A stretch of DNA of 64,000 nucleotides from Alphaproteobacteria bacterium (GTDB lineage Bacteria > Pseudomonadota > Alphaproteobacteria > UBA2966), in assembly GCA_021296255.1 (NCBI GenBank), contig JAGWAU010000003.1, positions 1-64,000 of the forward strand. Direction: 5' to 3'. The notes under the pieces were generated by a model. The model did not search any database and was not told the origin of the DNA. It saw nothing but the letters and a program-made list of their open reading frames with translations. Below, in pieces: positions 1-8,555 of this stretch. Every line of letters begins with the position of its first letter. Within the stretch, counting starts at the first letter, position 1. The translations under genes were made by a program, and so were the position numbers.

Positions 1-107
1 CCACAGGCCCAAAAACCTCAACAGAAGCGGTCAATCGATGTGCTAGCAAAACCGGACAAATCCACTTGCTAGCGACAGTGGCGGGGCCTGCTTCGGTCAG
101 TTTTCGC

Positions 108-137
108 TTGCTGATCGGCGGACGTCGTGCCCATACT
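108..137 (+). promoter_or_regulatory. candidate sigma70-type promoter for the formate dehydrogenase operon
   Basis: TTGCTG (108-113) and CATACT (132-137) are separated by 18 bases and lie about 75 bases before the first gene. Upstream, the heptamer TGCTAGC occurs twice (41-47 and 67-73) as a direct repeat that could be an activator site. No gene is visible in bases 1-210. This is pattern matching only. Confidence 0.25.
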
Positions 138-210
138 TAGCGTGCTTGAGCGCCCGGACCGGCCACGGTGCCGGAGCCGGTGCAGCCACCAGTCAGGGGG
201 GTGGCTCGAC

Positions 211-777
211 ATGCAGCCGTGCGAGGCGTCGGTTCCGCTGGGGATCGTCATTCGCAAGTCGCCGGGGGTGACCCGCTGGGCCCGCTGGACGTGGAAGGTT
301 GTCGGCGTGCTGCCTGGCGCGGGTGTGGCGGACTGGCGCGAGTTGCGGCGCGAGTCGGACGTGGTGGAATATCATGCCGCAACCGTACCGATGGAACTCT
401 GGGCCTCCGATACCGAAGCTTACCGGACGGGTCTCTCGGCACGTGTCCCGGCGGTCTACGTGGTGCTCCGCGAGGCGACCGAGGCCGCCGCGGAACGGGA
501 CGTCGAAGTCCTCCTCGCCACCGCTTCCCCTTACGAGGCGCAGGACTATCTGGACAGCGGAGAGGAGATCGTCGAGCAGGTGCCGATGCCCGAAGGGCTA
601 GTCGCCTTTATCCGAGATTTCGTCGAGCGGCACCACCAGGACGAGGAGTTCGTCAAGCGCCAGCGTGGCAAACAGCGGATCGATCTCGTCGAGGACGGCA
701 AGGGCGACCGGCGCATCCGCCAGTTGTCCGACGTCTACCGCGTCCCCCGACGACCCGACGGGGAGCGGCTGCATTGA
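211..777 (+). CDS. DUF3305 protein, formate dehydrogenase accessory
   Basis: The 188-residue product has the look of the DUF3305 family, which is typically found beside DUF3306, TorD-like and formate dehydrogenase genes in proteobacteria; its biochemical role is not known. The N-terminal half carries the conserved core (PLGIVIRKSPGVTRWARW) and the C-terminal tail is basic and charged. The reading frame is open from 127, but ATG 211 follows an AGGGGG ribosome-binding site at about 192-198 and gives the family-like N-terminus. Its stop overlaps the TTG start of the next gene, so the two are probably translationally coupled. Function is assigned by context; the family call is from recognition of the sequence. 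Confidence 0.82.
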   Translation: MQPCEASVPLGIVIRKSPGVTRWARWTWKVVGVLPGAGVADWRELRRESDVVEYHAATVPMELWASDTEAYRTGLSARVPAVYVVLREATEAAAERDVEVLLATASPYEAQDYLDSGEEIVEQVPMPEGLVAFIRDFVERHHQDEEFVKRQRGKQRIDLVEDGKGDRRIRQLSDVYRVPRRPDGERLH

Positions 778-1385
778 CCGGGCCCCAGGATTTCTGGTCG
801 CGCCGCAAGGCGGCGGTGGCGGGTGAGGAACGCGCCCGGCAACGAGTCGCGGACGAGGCGCGCGCCGACGTGGCGGACCAGGTCGTGGACGAGAAGCCGG
901 ACGCCGAAGTGCTCTCCGAGCTGAACCTGCCCGATCCGGACACGTTGGGGCAGGGGGACGATTTCTCGGCGTTCATGGCGAAGGCGGTTCCCGACCGCCT
1001 ACGCAGGCGGGCGTTGAGGCGGCTCTGGGTCTCCAACCCGATCCTCGCAAACCTCGATGAACTGGTCGATTACGGGGAGGACTTCACCGACGCCGCGACG
1101 GTCGTCGAACACCTCCAGACGGCCTATCAGGTGGGCAAGGGGATGCTCGGGCACTTGCAGGCTCAAGACGAGGTGGACGAGGCGGACGCCCCGCCACGGG
1201 CGGCGGGTGAAGCGGACGCGCGCGCGGAACCGGAGGCGGTGTCGGCCGAGGCCTGCGCGGACCCTCTCGAGGAATCTCCCGCGCCGGACGACGAGGGGGA
1301 GGAGGTCACAGCGGAGCGGCGGGCCAAACGCCGTATGCGCTTTACGTTCGCGGACGCGGACGACGGTCGGGCGGAAGCGGCCTGA
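774..1385 (+). CDS. DUF3306 protein, formate dehydrogenase accessory
   Basis: The 203-residue product matches the DUF3306 pattern: a basic N-terminus (DFWSRRKAAV), the phrase LNLPDPDTLGQGDDFSAFM, a RRRALRRLW segment, and NPILANLDELVDYGEDFTD, followed by a low-complexity acidic tail rich in Ala and Glu. DUF3306 genes regularly follow DUF3305 genes ahead of formate dehydrogenase; the function is unknown. The start is inferred as TTG 774, which overlaps the upstream TGA and gives MTGPQDFWS. The frame is open back to 168, but that part only shadows the upstream gene. Acting in FDH assembly or maturation is inference from location. Confidence 0.8.
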   Translation: MTGPQDFWSRRKAAVAGEERARQRVADEARADVADQVVDEKPDAEVLSELNLPDPDTLGQGDDFSAFMAKAVPDRLRRRALRRLWVSNPILANLDELVDYGEDFTDAATVVEHLQTAYQVGKGMLGHLQAQDEVDEADAPPRAAGEADARAEPEAVSAEACADPLEESPAPDDEGEEVTAERRAKRRMRFTFADADDGRAEAA

Positions 1386-1410
1386 TGGACGGGCAGTGGG
1401 AGAAGACCCG

Positions 1411-2019
1411 ATGACGTCAGCGGAGCTCGAGACGCGCATAGCGGAGGAGGACAGGCTTCGGGCGGACCTCTACGATTTTCTCGGTAGGCTGCTAGCCGCG
1501 CCGCCGGACCAGGCGCTGCTCGATAAATCTGCAGCCCTCTCGGGCGACGAGAGCGAGCTTGGCCGGGCGATTCGGGCGCTGAGCCGGGTGGCCTCGGCCA
1601 CCACGCCCCAGGCCGCGGAAAGCGAGTACACCGCACTCTTTATAGGAGTTGGCCGGGGCGAGCTTTTGCCGTACACTAGTTACTACCTGACCGGCTTCCT
1701 GAACGAGAAGCCGTTGGCCGCGCTTCGGGACGACATGAGAATGCTTGGCATAGGTCGCTCGCCCGACGTGTACGAACCGGAAGATCACATCGCCAGCCTT
1801 CTGGAGATGATGGCGGGCATGATCACGGGTCGCTTCGGCAAACCCGTCTCAATCGATCGGTCGCGGGAATTCTTCGACAAACATATCGGCCCCTGGGCCG
1901 GCCACTTTTTCACGGATTTGGAGGGCGCGAAGAACTCGGTGTTCTATGCTCCGGTCGGTTCCGCTGGCCGCGTGTTCATGGAGATCGAGAAGGAAGCCTT
2001 TCAGATGACCGCGGGCTAG
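1411..2019 (+). CDS. TorD/DmsD-family molecular chaperone
   Basis: This 202-residue, largely helical cytoplasmic protein belongs to the TorD family of chaperones, which bind molybdoenzyme signal peptides and hold the apoenzyme until the molybdopterin cofactor is loaded. Family signatures are the N-terminal LRADLYDFLGRLLAAPPD and, near residues 69-93, EYTALFIGVGRGELLPY followed by SYYLTGFLNEKPL. ATG 1411 is the first sensible start because upstream codons shadow the DUF3306 gene. It sits 25 bases after that gene and ahead of the twin-arginine subunits, so its client is probably the catalytic subunit encoded at 2370. Confidence 0.88.
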   Translation: MTSAELETRIAEEDRLRADLYDFLGRLLAAPPDQALLDKSAALSGDESELGRAIRALSRVASATTPQAAESEYTALFIGVGRGELLPYTSYYLTGFLNEKPLAALRDDMRMLGIGRSPDVYEPEDHIASLLEMMAGMITGRFGKPVSIDRSREFFDKHIGPWAGHFFTDLEGAKNSVFYAPVGSAGRVFMEIEKEAFQMTAG

Positions 2020-2072
2020 CCCGCATTAGAACCGGCCCGCCCCGGCGGGCCACGAGAATGGAGGAGAAGCTG

Positions 2073-2261
2073 ATGGGCGAAAGAACGGAGGGCGAAACCA
2101 CCAATCGCCGCGACTTTCTGAAGCTCGCGTCGGTCTCCGTTCCGGCGGCGGCGATTGCCGCGGCGGCGGGAACGGCGGAGGCAGCGGCCCCGAAAGACGA
2201 CGGCGAGGGCATGCGCGATACCGCGCATACCCGCGCCTATTATGAAAGCGCCCGTTTCTAA
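2073..2261 (+). CDS. small twin-arginine signal protein of formate dehydrogenase clusters
   Basis: The product is a 62-residue peptide with a clear twin-arginine leader (TNRRDFLKLASVSVPAAAIAAAAG) split here as NRRDFLKLA followed by an Ala-rich hydrophobic stretch and an AEAAA cleavage-like site. About 25 charged residues would remain after cleavage. It matches the small 'formate dehydrogenase region TAT target' proteins that precede fdhA in many proteobacteria. ATG 2073 is chosen over ATG 2058 because GGAGGAG at 2060-2066 is correctly spaced for 2073. Whether it is a structural subunit or an assembly factor is unknown. Confidence 0.85.
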   Translation: MGERTEGETTNRRDFLKLASVSVPAAAIAAAAGTAEAAAPKDDGEGMRDTAHTRAYYESARF

Positions 2262-2369
2262 CGGACTCTTTCACTCCAAAATGGCCAACGGTAGCGTGAC
2301 GCCCGGCGGCTATCAGGACGACAAACCTGGCAAACCGGCACGGTCCGGGGCGCCAAGGGAGGTATCAAG

Positions 2370-5264
2370 ATGCTAAGGAAAAAGACCAACGGGGTTGCGA
2401 GACGCTCCCTGCGGACTTCGATCCTGTCCAACGTTTCGGAAACATCCGTCGACCGGCGGACGTTCCTCCGCGGCTCGGGCCTTGCCATCGGCGGGCTGGC
2501 CGCGATGGGAGTCACCGGTGGCATGGTGACCAGGGCGAGCGCGCAGCAGGCGGTCCAAGGTGCCGTCCAGGCCGTGAAATCGGTCTGTACCCACTGCTCG
2601 GTCGGCTGCAGCGTGATCGCGGAGGTTAACAACGGCGTGTGGGTCGGCCAGGAGCCCGGCTGGGACAGCCCCTTCAGCCTCGGCGCCCATTGCGCCAAGG
2701 GCGCTTCCGTGCGCGAGCACGCCCACGGTGAACGCCGTCTCAAGTACCCGATGAAGAAAGAGGGTGGTCAGTGGAAGCGCATCAGCTGGAAACAGGCGAT
2801 CGACGAGATCGGCGACGGCATGATGAAGATCCGCGAGGAAAGCGGACCCGACAGCGTCTATTGGCTGGGCTCGGCCAAGTTCAGCAACGAGCAGGCCTAT
2901 TTGTTCACGAAGTTCGCGGCCTATTGGGGCTCGAACAACATGGATCACCAGGCCCGGATCTGTCACTCCACGACCGTCGCGGGGGTTGCGAACACGTGGG
3001 GCTACGGCGCCATGACCAACTCCTACAACGACATCCACAACAGCCGTGCGATCTTCCTCATCGGGGGCAACCCAGCTGAGGCGCATCCGGTCTCGCTCCT
3101 GCATGTCCTTCGGGCCAAGGAGCAGAACAACGCGCCGCTGATCGTCTGCGATCCGCGTTTTACCCGGACCGCGGCGCATGCGGACGAGTACGTCCGCTTC
3201 CGCCCCGGCAGCGACGTGGCGCTGGTTTGGGGCATCCTCTGGCACATCTTCGAGAACGGCTGGGAGGACAAGGAGTTCATCCGCACCCGTGTCTGGGGCA
3301 TGGACCGCATCCGCGAGGAAGTGGCCAAATGGACACCGGAAGAAGTGGAGCGGGTGACCGGCGCGCCGGGTGAGCAACTCCGCCGCGTGGCCCGCACCAT
3401 GGCCAATAACCGGCCCGGTACCGTGATCTGGTGCATGGGCGGAACCCAGCACACCAACGGCAACAACAACACCCGGGCCTACTGCATCCTGCAACTGGCG
3501 TTGGGCAACATGGGCACAACCGGCGGCGGAACCAACATCTTCCGCGGCCACGACAACGTCCAGGGCGCGACCGACCTCGGCGTGCTCTCCCACACCCTGC
3601 CTGGGTACTACGGCCTTTCCGCCGGCGCGTGGGCCCACTGGGCGCGCGTATGGGGCGAGGATCTGGATTGGTTGAAGGGCCAGTTCGCCAAGATCACCGG
3701 TGCCGACGGCAAAGAAAAATCCCTGATGAACCTGAGGGGCATTCCGGTGTCCCGCTGGATCGACGGGGTTCTCGAGGACAAGGACAACATAGACCAGCCC
3801 GACAACGTCCGGGCGATGGTTCTGTGGGGTCACGCTCCGAACTCGCAGACCCGCGGCAAGGAGATGAAGACCGCGATGGAGAAGCTGGACATGCTGGTCG
3901 TCGTCGACCCGTATCCCACCGTCTCCGCCGTCCTTCACGACCGCACCGACGGGGTCTATCTGCTGCCGGCCGCGACCCAGTTCGAGACCCGCGGCTCGGT
4001 CACTGCGTCGAACCGTTCGATCCAGTGGCGCGACCGGGTCGTCGAACCCGTGTTCGAATGTCTGCCGGATCAGGACATCATGGCGAAGTTCGCCGAGAAG
4101 TTCGGCTGGGCCGACCGGTTTTTCCGCAACATCGCGATGGAGGCGGAAGACGCGCCGGTGGTCGAGGACATCACCCGCGAGATCAACGCGGGCATGTGGA
4201 CGATCGGTTACACCGGTCAGTCGCCGGAGCGGATCAAGCTGCACATGGCCAACCAGCACACCTTCAACAAGACGACGCTGCAGGCCGTGGGCGGTCCCGC
4301 CGACGGGGACTACTACGGGATGCCCTGGCCGTCCTGGGGTACGCCGGAAATGGGTCACCCCGGCACCCCCAACCTCTATGACATGTCCAAGCCCGTCTCC
4401 AAAGGCGGCCTGACCTTCCGCGCCCGGTTCGGCGTGGAACGCGACGGCGAGAACCTTTTGGCCGAGGGCGTCTATTCTGCCGGCTCGGAAATCCAGGACG
4501 GGTATCCCGAGTTCACCATGCAGATGCTGATGGATCTCGGATGGGACAAGGACCTGACGGCCGAGGAGCGGGCGACGATCGACGCCATCGCGGGCCCCAA
4601 GACCAACTGGAAGACCGACCTGTCGGGCGGTATCCAGCGCGTCGCCATCAAGCACGAATGTGCGCCTTTCGGCAACGCCAAGGCCCGCACGGTGGTGTGG
4701 AACTTCCCGGATCCGATCCCGTTGCACCGGGAGCCGCTCTATACCCCGCGGCGTGACCTGGTGGCGGATTATCCGACCTACGAGGACCGCAAGTTCTATC
4801 GTCTGCCCACCATGTACGCCTCGATCCAGAAGCAGGATTTTTCGAGGGAATACCCGATGATCCTGACATCCGGACGCCTCGTGGAGTACGAGGGCGGCGG
4901 GGAGGAGACTCGTTCGAACCCCTGGCTTGCCGAGCTTCAGCAAGACATGTTCGTCGAGATCAATCCCCGGGACGCCAACAATCTCGGCGTGCGGAACGGA
5001 GCGCAGGTCTGGGTCGAAGGTCCCGAGGGCGCCAGGGTCAAGGTCATGGCCATGGTCACGGAACGCGTCGGGGCCGGGGTTGTCTTCATGCCCTTCCACT
5101 TCGGCGGGCATTTCGAGGGAGCGGACCTGAGGCACAAGTATCCCGACGGGGCCGATCCCTACGTGTTGGGCGAAAGCAGCAACACGGCGCAGACCTACGG
5201 CTACGACTCGGTCACCCAGATGCAGGAGACGAAGTCGACTCTCTGCAAGATTTATACGGCATAA
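2370..5264 (+). CDS. fdhA: formate dehydrogenase catalytic (alpha) subunit, molybdopterin/4Fe-4S, TAT-exported
   Basis: This 964-residue DMSO-reductase-family subunit oxidises formate to CO2 and should work in the periplasm after TAT export. The twin-arginine motif is DRRTFL (Arg29-Arg30), with a likely cleavage after ASA near residue 58. Cys73, Cys76, Cys80 and Cys108 match the N-terminal 4Fe-4S site. The motif ARICHS places Cys198 where E. coli FDH-N has selenocysteine, so this is a Cys-type enzyme, with GAMTNSYNDI following as in FDH. The C-terminal dinucleotide-binding domain (about 830-964) ends normally. GGGAGG at 2357-2362 supports ATG 2370. The beta subunit starts 12 bases after the stop. 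Molybdenum versus tungsten cannot be read from the sequence. Confidence 0.95.
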   Translation: MLRKKTNGVARRSLRTSILSNVSETSVDRRTFLRGSGLAIGGLAAMGVTGGMVTRASAQQAVQGAVQAVKSVCTHCSVGCSVIAEVNNGVWVGQEPGWDSPFSLGAHCAKGASVREHAHGERRLKYPMKKEGGQWKRISWKQAIDEIGDGMMKIREESGPDSVYWLGSAKFSNEQAYLFTKFAAYWGSNNMDHQARICHSTTVAGVANTWGYGAMTNSYNDIHNSRAIFLIGGNPAEAHPVSLLHVLRAKEQNNAPLIVCDPRFTRTAAHADEYVRFRPGSDVALVWGILWHIFENGWEDKEFIRTRVWGMDRIREEVAKWTPEEVERVTGAPGEQLRRVARTMANNRPGTVIWCMGGTQHTNGNNNTRAYCILQLALGNMGTTGGGTNIFRGHDNVQGATDLGVLSHTLPGYYGLSAGAWAHWARVWGEDLDWLKGQFAKITGADGKEKSLMNLRGIPVSRWIDGVLEDKDNIDQPDNVRAMVLWGHAPNSQTRGKEMKTAMEKLDMLVVVDPYPTVSAVLHDRTDGVYLLPAATQFETRGSVTASNRSIQWRDRVVEPVFECLPDQDIMAKFAEKFGWADRFFRNIAMEAEDAPVVEDITREINAGMWTIGYTGQSPERIKLHMANQHTFNKTTLQAVGGPADGDYYGMPWPSWGTPEMGHPGTPNLYDMSKPVSKGGLTFRARFGVERDGENLLAEGVYSAGSEIQDGYPEFTMQMLMDLGWDKDLTAEERATIDAIAGPKTNWKTDLSGGIQRVAIKHECAPFGNAKARTVVWNFPDPIPLHREPLYTPRRDLVADYPTYEDRKFYRLPTMYASIQKQDFSREYPMILTSGRLVEYEGGGEETRSNPWLAELQQDMFVEINPRDANNLGVRNGAQVWVEGPEGARVKVMAMVTERVGAGVVFMPFHFGGHFEGADLRHKYPDGADPYVLGESSNTAQTYGYDSVTQMQETKSTLCKIYTA

Positions 5265-5276
5265 GGAGGCACAGGG

Positions 5277-5870
5277 ATGGCAAGAGCTAAATTTCTCTGC
5301 GACGCCGAACGCTGTATCGAGTGCAACGCCTGTGTCACCGCGTGCAAGAACGAGCACGAGGTGCCGTGGGGGATCAACCGGCGGAGGGTCGTGACGATCA
5401 ACGACGGTAAGCCGGGCGAGCGCTCGATCTCGGTCGCGTGCATGCACTGTTCGGACGCGCCTTGCATGGCCGTCTGTCCGGTGGACTGCTTCTACCAGAC
5501 CGAGGACGGCGTGGTCCTGCATTCCAAGGACCTCTGCATCGGCTGCGGCTATTGCTTCTACGCGTGTCCCTTCGGCGCGCCGCAATTCCCGCAGGCGGGC
5601 AACTTCGGATCCCGCGGCAAGATGGACAAGTGCACCTTCTGCGCCGGCGGGCCGGAGGAGACCCACTCGACTGCCGAATTCGCCAAGTACGGGCGCAACC
5701 GGATCGCGGAGGGCAAGCTGCCGCTCTGCGCCGAGATGTGCGCGACCAAGGCGCTGCTGGCGGGTGACGGTGATGTCGTGTCCGGCATCTACCGTGAACG
5801 GGTGGTGGCCCGCGGCTTCGGTACCGGTGCCTGGGGCTGGGGCACGGCCTACGGCCAAAAGGGTAGCTGA
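5277..5870 (+). CDS. fdhB: formate dehydrogenase iron-sulfur (beta) subunit
   Basis: The 197-residue ferredoxin-type protein passes electrons from the catalytic subunit to the membrane cytochrome. Cysteines suit four 4Fe-4S clusters: C13-x2-C16-x2-C19-x3-C23; C55-x2-C58-x4-C63-x3-C67; C87-x2-C90-x2-C93-x3-C97; and a later set in KCTFC and CAEMC. At 197 residues it is clearly shorter than E. coli FdnH/FdoH (about 290-300) and lacks their C-terminal membrane helix, so it must be held by its partner subunits. It has no signal peptide and presumably hitch-hikes with FdhA. AAGGAGG at 5263-5269 precedes ATG 5277. Confidence 0.93.
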   Translation: MARAKFLCDAERCIECNACVTACKNEHEVPWGINRRRVVTINDGKPGERSISVACMHCSDAPCMAVCPVDCFYQTEDGVVLHSKDLCIGCGYCFYACPFGAPQFPQAGNFGSRGKMDKCTFCAGGPEETHSTAEFAKYGRNRIAEGKLPLCAEMCATKALLAGDGDVVSGIYRERVVARGFGTGAWGWGTAYGQKGS

Positions 5871-5881
5871 GCTACCTCGAG

Positions 5882-5910
5882 CGGGGGGCGGTCGACCCGC
5901 CCCCCGTTCT
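5882..5910 (+). terminator. strong GC hairpin between fdhB and the gamma-subunit gene
   Basis: A perfect 10-bp stem (CGGGGGGCGG at 5882-5891, CCGCCCCCCG at 5897-5906) encloses a 5-base loop and is followed only by TTCTT. It lies 11 bases after the fdhB stop. The short T tract suggests partial termination or protection of the fdhAB mRNA 3' end more than full operon termination, giving more alpha/beta than gamma message. Confidence 0.6.
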
Positions 5911-5995
5911 TGATCCGCTCCCCGCTCTCGATCCGGCCACACGGACGGGCCGGTGCCCGTGGGGGAGCGTGTGGCCGGTCGCGAAGGGATTCCCG

Positions 5996-7246
5996 ATGTT
6001 GAGAACTCTGCCGATGATGAAGACGCTGCGTGCGCTTCTGGTCCTGATGCTCGCGTTGTTGCCTCTGTTGCCGGCTGCCTCCGCCGCGGAGGAGAGAGCC
6101 GTCGGCGGGAGCGAGATGCGGCGCGACGCGACCGGCGGCGCGCAGACGTTGGAGGATATCCTTGCCCGCCAGCGCGGCGAACGGATCGACGACGCATTCC
6201 GCCGCGACGCCACGGGCGACCCCGACAGTGCCGCCGCCGTGGCGGCGCAACTGGGTACACTGGGCGGCGTGTCGGACGCGGAGATCTTCCGCGCGCTCCG
6301 TTATGGCAGCGCCGATGTCACCGTGTCCGCGCAAGGACCCGCCGCCGGCGTAGTGATCCAGGACGCGGGCATGCGTTGGCTGGAGTTCCGGCGGGGTCCG
6401 CTGCGGGTCTACGGCGGCTATCTGCTCCTGGGCATGGTCGCGGTGCTGGCGCTCTACATGCTTCTGCGCGGCCGCATCCGCATCGACGGCAAGAGGACTG
6501 GGGAGACGATCCTGCGTTTCACCGCCATCGAGCGCTTCGGTCACTGGCTCCTGGCCGGATCGTTCATCCTGCTGGGCGTCACCGGTCTGATCACCCTGTT
6601 CGGACGCGCCGCGCTGATCCCGATCATCGGCAAGGAGTCCTTCGCCGCTCTCGCTTACGCCTCGAAGTGGGTGCACAACAACGCCGCTTGGGCGTTCATG
6701 CTCGCGCTGGTGATGGTATTCGTGTTCTGGGTGATCCACAACGTTCCGAACCGTACCGATCTGACATGGCTCGCCAAGGGCGGCGGCCTCTTCTCCCGGC
6801 ACAGCCACCCGCCGGCCAGGAAGTTCAACGCGGGCCAGAAGATCATCTTCTGGGTCGTCATTCTCCTGGGGGTTTCGATCTCGCTCTCGGGTCTGTCGCT
6901 GCTGTTCCCGTTCGAGCTGCCGATGTTCGCGGCGACCTTCGAAGCGCTTAACGCGCTGGGTCTGCCCCAGGCCGTCGGCCTGGGAGAGCTCCGCACCACC
7001 CTCGCGCCGCACGAGGAGATGCAGTTCGCCCAGCTATGGCATACCATCATCGCCTTCGTGTTCATGGCGATCATCATCGCCCATATCTATCTCGGCTCGG
7101 TCGGGATGGAAGGTGCGTACGACGCCATGGGGTCGGGCGAGGTCGAGAAGCAGTGGGCGAAGGAGCATCACTCGATCTGGTACGAGGAGGTGACCGGCGA
7201 AAAACCGGCCGCCACCGGCGGTTCCGCTCCGTCGCCAGCGGAATGA
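5996..7246 (+). CDS. formate dehydrogenase cytochrome b (gamma) subunit with periplasmic N-terminal extension
   Basis: This 416-residue membrane subunit should take electrons from the beta subunit through b hemes to quinone. A signal-peptide-like segment (LRALLVLMLALLPLLPAAS) is followed by a soluble region of about 100 residues and then four to five hydrophobic helices, including YLLLGMVAVLALYMLL, HWLLAGSFILLGVTGL, FMLALVMVFVFWVIH and IIAFVFMAIIIAHIYLG. Histidines in HWLLAG, HNNAAW and AHIYLG are heme candidates. ATG 5996 is preceded by GAAGGGA (5983-5989). The extra periplasmic domain matches the long FDH gamma subunits of alpha- and epsilonproteobacteria, not the short E. coli FdnI. Confidence 0.9.
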   Translation: MLRTLPMMKTLRALLVLMLALLPLLPAASAAEERAVGGSEMRRDATGGAQTLEDILARQRGERIDDAFRRDATGDPDSAAAVAAQLGTLGGVSDAEIFRALRYGSADVTVSAQGPAAGVVIQDAGMRWLEFRRGPLRVYGGYLLLGMVAVLALYMLLRGRIRIDGKRTGETILRFTAIERFGHWLLAGSFILLGVTGLITLFGRAALIPIIGKESFAALAYASKWVHNNAAWAFMLALVMVFVFWVIHNVPNRTDLTWLAKGGGLFSRHSHPPARKFNAGQKIIFWVVILLGVSISLSGLSLLFPFELPMFAATFEALNALGLPQAVGLGELRTTLAPHEEMQFAQLWHTIIAFVFMAIIIAHIYLGSVGMEGAYDAMGSGEVEKQWAKEHHSIWYEEVTGEKPAATGGSAPSPAE

Positions 7247-7247
7247 G

Positions 7248-8555
7248 ATGGCGTTCCGCACGCTCCTGACGGCCCTGCTTTTGCTCCCTTCTCTCGCCAC
7301 GGCGGGGGATTTCTTCACGCTCAAAGGCCACGGCGGTCCGATAAAGGGCATCGATGTCTCGCCGGACGGCAGCCGCATCCTGACGGCGAGTTTCGACTAT
7401 TCCGTGGGGCTCTGGCAGGGCGGTACCCCGGTCTGGCTCGAGGCGCATCGCGCAGCGGCCAACACCGTCCGCTTCGTCGATTCCGAGCACGCGGTCTCGG
7501 CGGGCGATGACTATGACATCTACCTCTGGGACCTGAACACGGGTACGGGCCGGCGTCTCGGCGGCCACGAGGGCAAGATCATCGCCCTGGCGCTGTCGCC
7601 CGACCGACGTACCGTCGCGTCCGCGAGCTGGGACCGCACGATCGGTCTCTGGTCCCTCGCCGGCGCGCCAGCGCGTTTCCTGAAGGGTCACACAGGTGGC
7701 GTCAGCGACGTGGTGTTCTCCGCCGACGGCGCCAGACTCTATTCCGCCTCGGCGGACGGCACGATCCGGGTCTGGGACGTGTCGAGCGGCGCGCAGACGC
7801 GGCTTCTTCTGAAGGGCTGGTTCGGCGTCAATACGCTCATTCTGAACGAAGCCGCGGGATGGCTGGCCTACGGGGGGGTGGACGGCACGATCCGGGTCCT
7901 GGAGGTCGAGAGCGGCGACTTGATCGCCGACTTCACCGGCGAGCGCAGTCCCATTCTCGCCATGGCGGCCGACCGGGAGTTCACGACCCTGGCGATTGGT
8001 GACGGCTATGGGTTCATCAAGGTCATCGACAGCGCGAAGTGGGTAGTCACCGAGGACTTTCGCGCGACCCTGCACGGTCCCGTCTGGGCGCTTCGCTTCT
8101 CCGCCGACGGGCGGAACATACACGCGGGCAGCCTCGACGATGCCATGTACAGTTGGCCCGTGGCGTCGCTCGGCGAGCACGAGCGCATGACGAGGGGCGA
8201 ACTGTCGTTTCTCAAGGACCCGGCGGAGATGAGCAATGGAGAACGCCAGTTCCAACGCAAATGCTCGATCTGCCACGCGCTGGATCCCGACGGACGCCGG
8301 CGCGCCGGTCCCACGCTCTTCGGGATATTCGGACGCCCCGCGGGAAGCTTGGTGAACTACAGCTATTCGCCGACGCTTCGGAATTCCGATATCATCTGGG
8401 ACGTCGGCACGATCGACGCGCTGTTCGATCTTGGTCCGGACGACTTCATTCCCGGCTCTAAGATGCCCATGCAGCGGATCACCAAGGCCGCCGACAGGGA
8501 GGACCTGATCGCGTTCCTGAGGCGCGCGACGGCGGCATCGGGAGGCAATCGATGA
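7248..8555 (+). CDS. secreted WD40 beta-propeller fused to cytochrome c
   Basis: The 435-residue product has a signal peptide (LLTALLLLPSLATA, cleavage near residue 19). Seven WD-type repeats follow, with strand ends near LWQG (55), LWDLNTG (93), LWSLAG (134), VWDVSSG (175), VLEVESG (217), VIDSAK (259) and SWPVASLG (302). A C-terminal class I cytochrome c domain has CSICH at 339-343 and KMPM with Met406 or Met408 as likely axial ligand. It begins one base after the gamma-subunit stop, so it is in the FDH operon. A periplasmic electron-transfer or docking role for the dehydrogenase is plausible inference. Family members in FDH loci have no settled function that I know of. Confidence 0.88.
   Translation: MAFRTLLTALLLLPSLATAGDFFTLKGHGGPIKGIDVSPDGSRILTASFDYSVGLWQGGTPVWLEAHRAAANTVRFVDSEHAVSAGDDYDIYLWDLNTGTGRRLGGHEGKIIALALSPDRRTVASASWDRTIGLWSLAGAPARFLKGHTGGVSDVVFSADGARLYSASADGTIRVWDVSSGAQTRLLLKGWFGVNTLILNEAAGWLAYGGVDGTIRVLEVESGDLIADFTGERSPILAMAADREFTTLAIGDGYGFIKVIDSAKWVVTEDFRATLHGPVWALRFSADGRNIHAGSLDDAMYSWPVASLGEHERMTRGELSFLKDPAEMSNGERQFQRKCSICHALDPDGRRRAGPTLFGIFGRPAGSLVNYSYSPTLRNSDIIWDVGTIDALFDLGPDDFIPGSKMPMQRITKAADREDLIAFLRRATAASGGNR

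Noticed and set aside
2373-6260. Very long minus-strand open frame (1295 codons)
   Set aside because: It is antisense to fdhA/fdhB and arises from the GC-rich codon pattern; the translation is low-complexity and Arg/His-rich with no recognisable domain.
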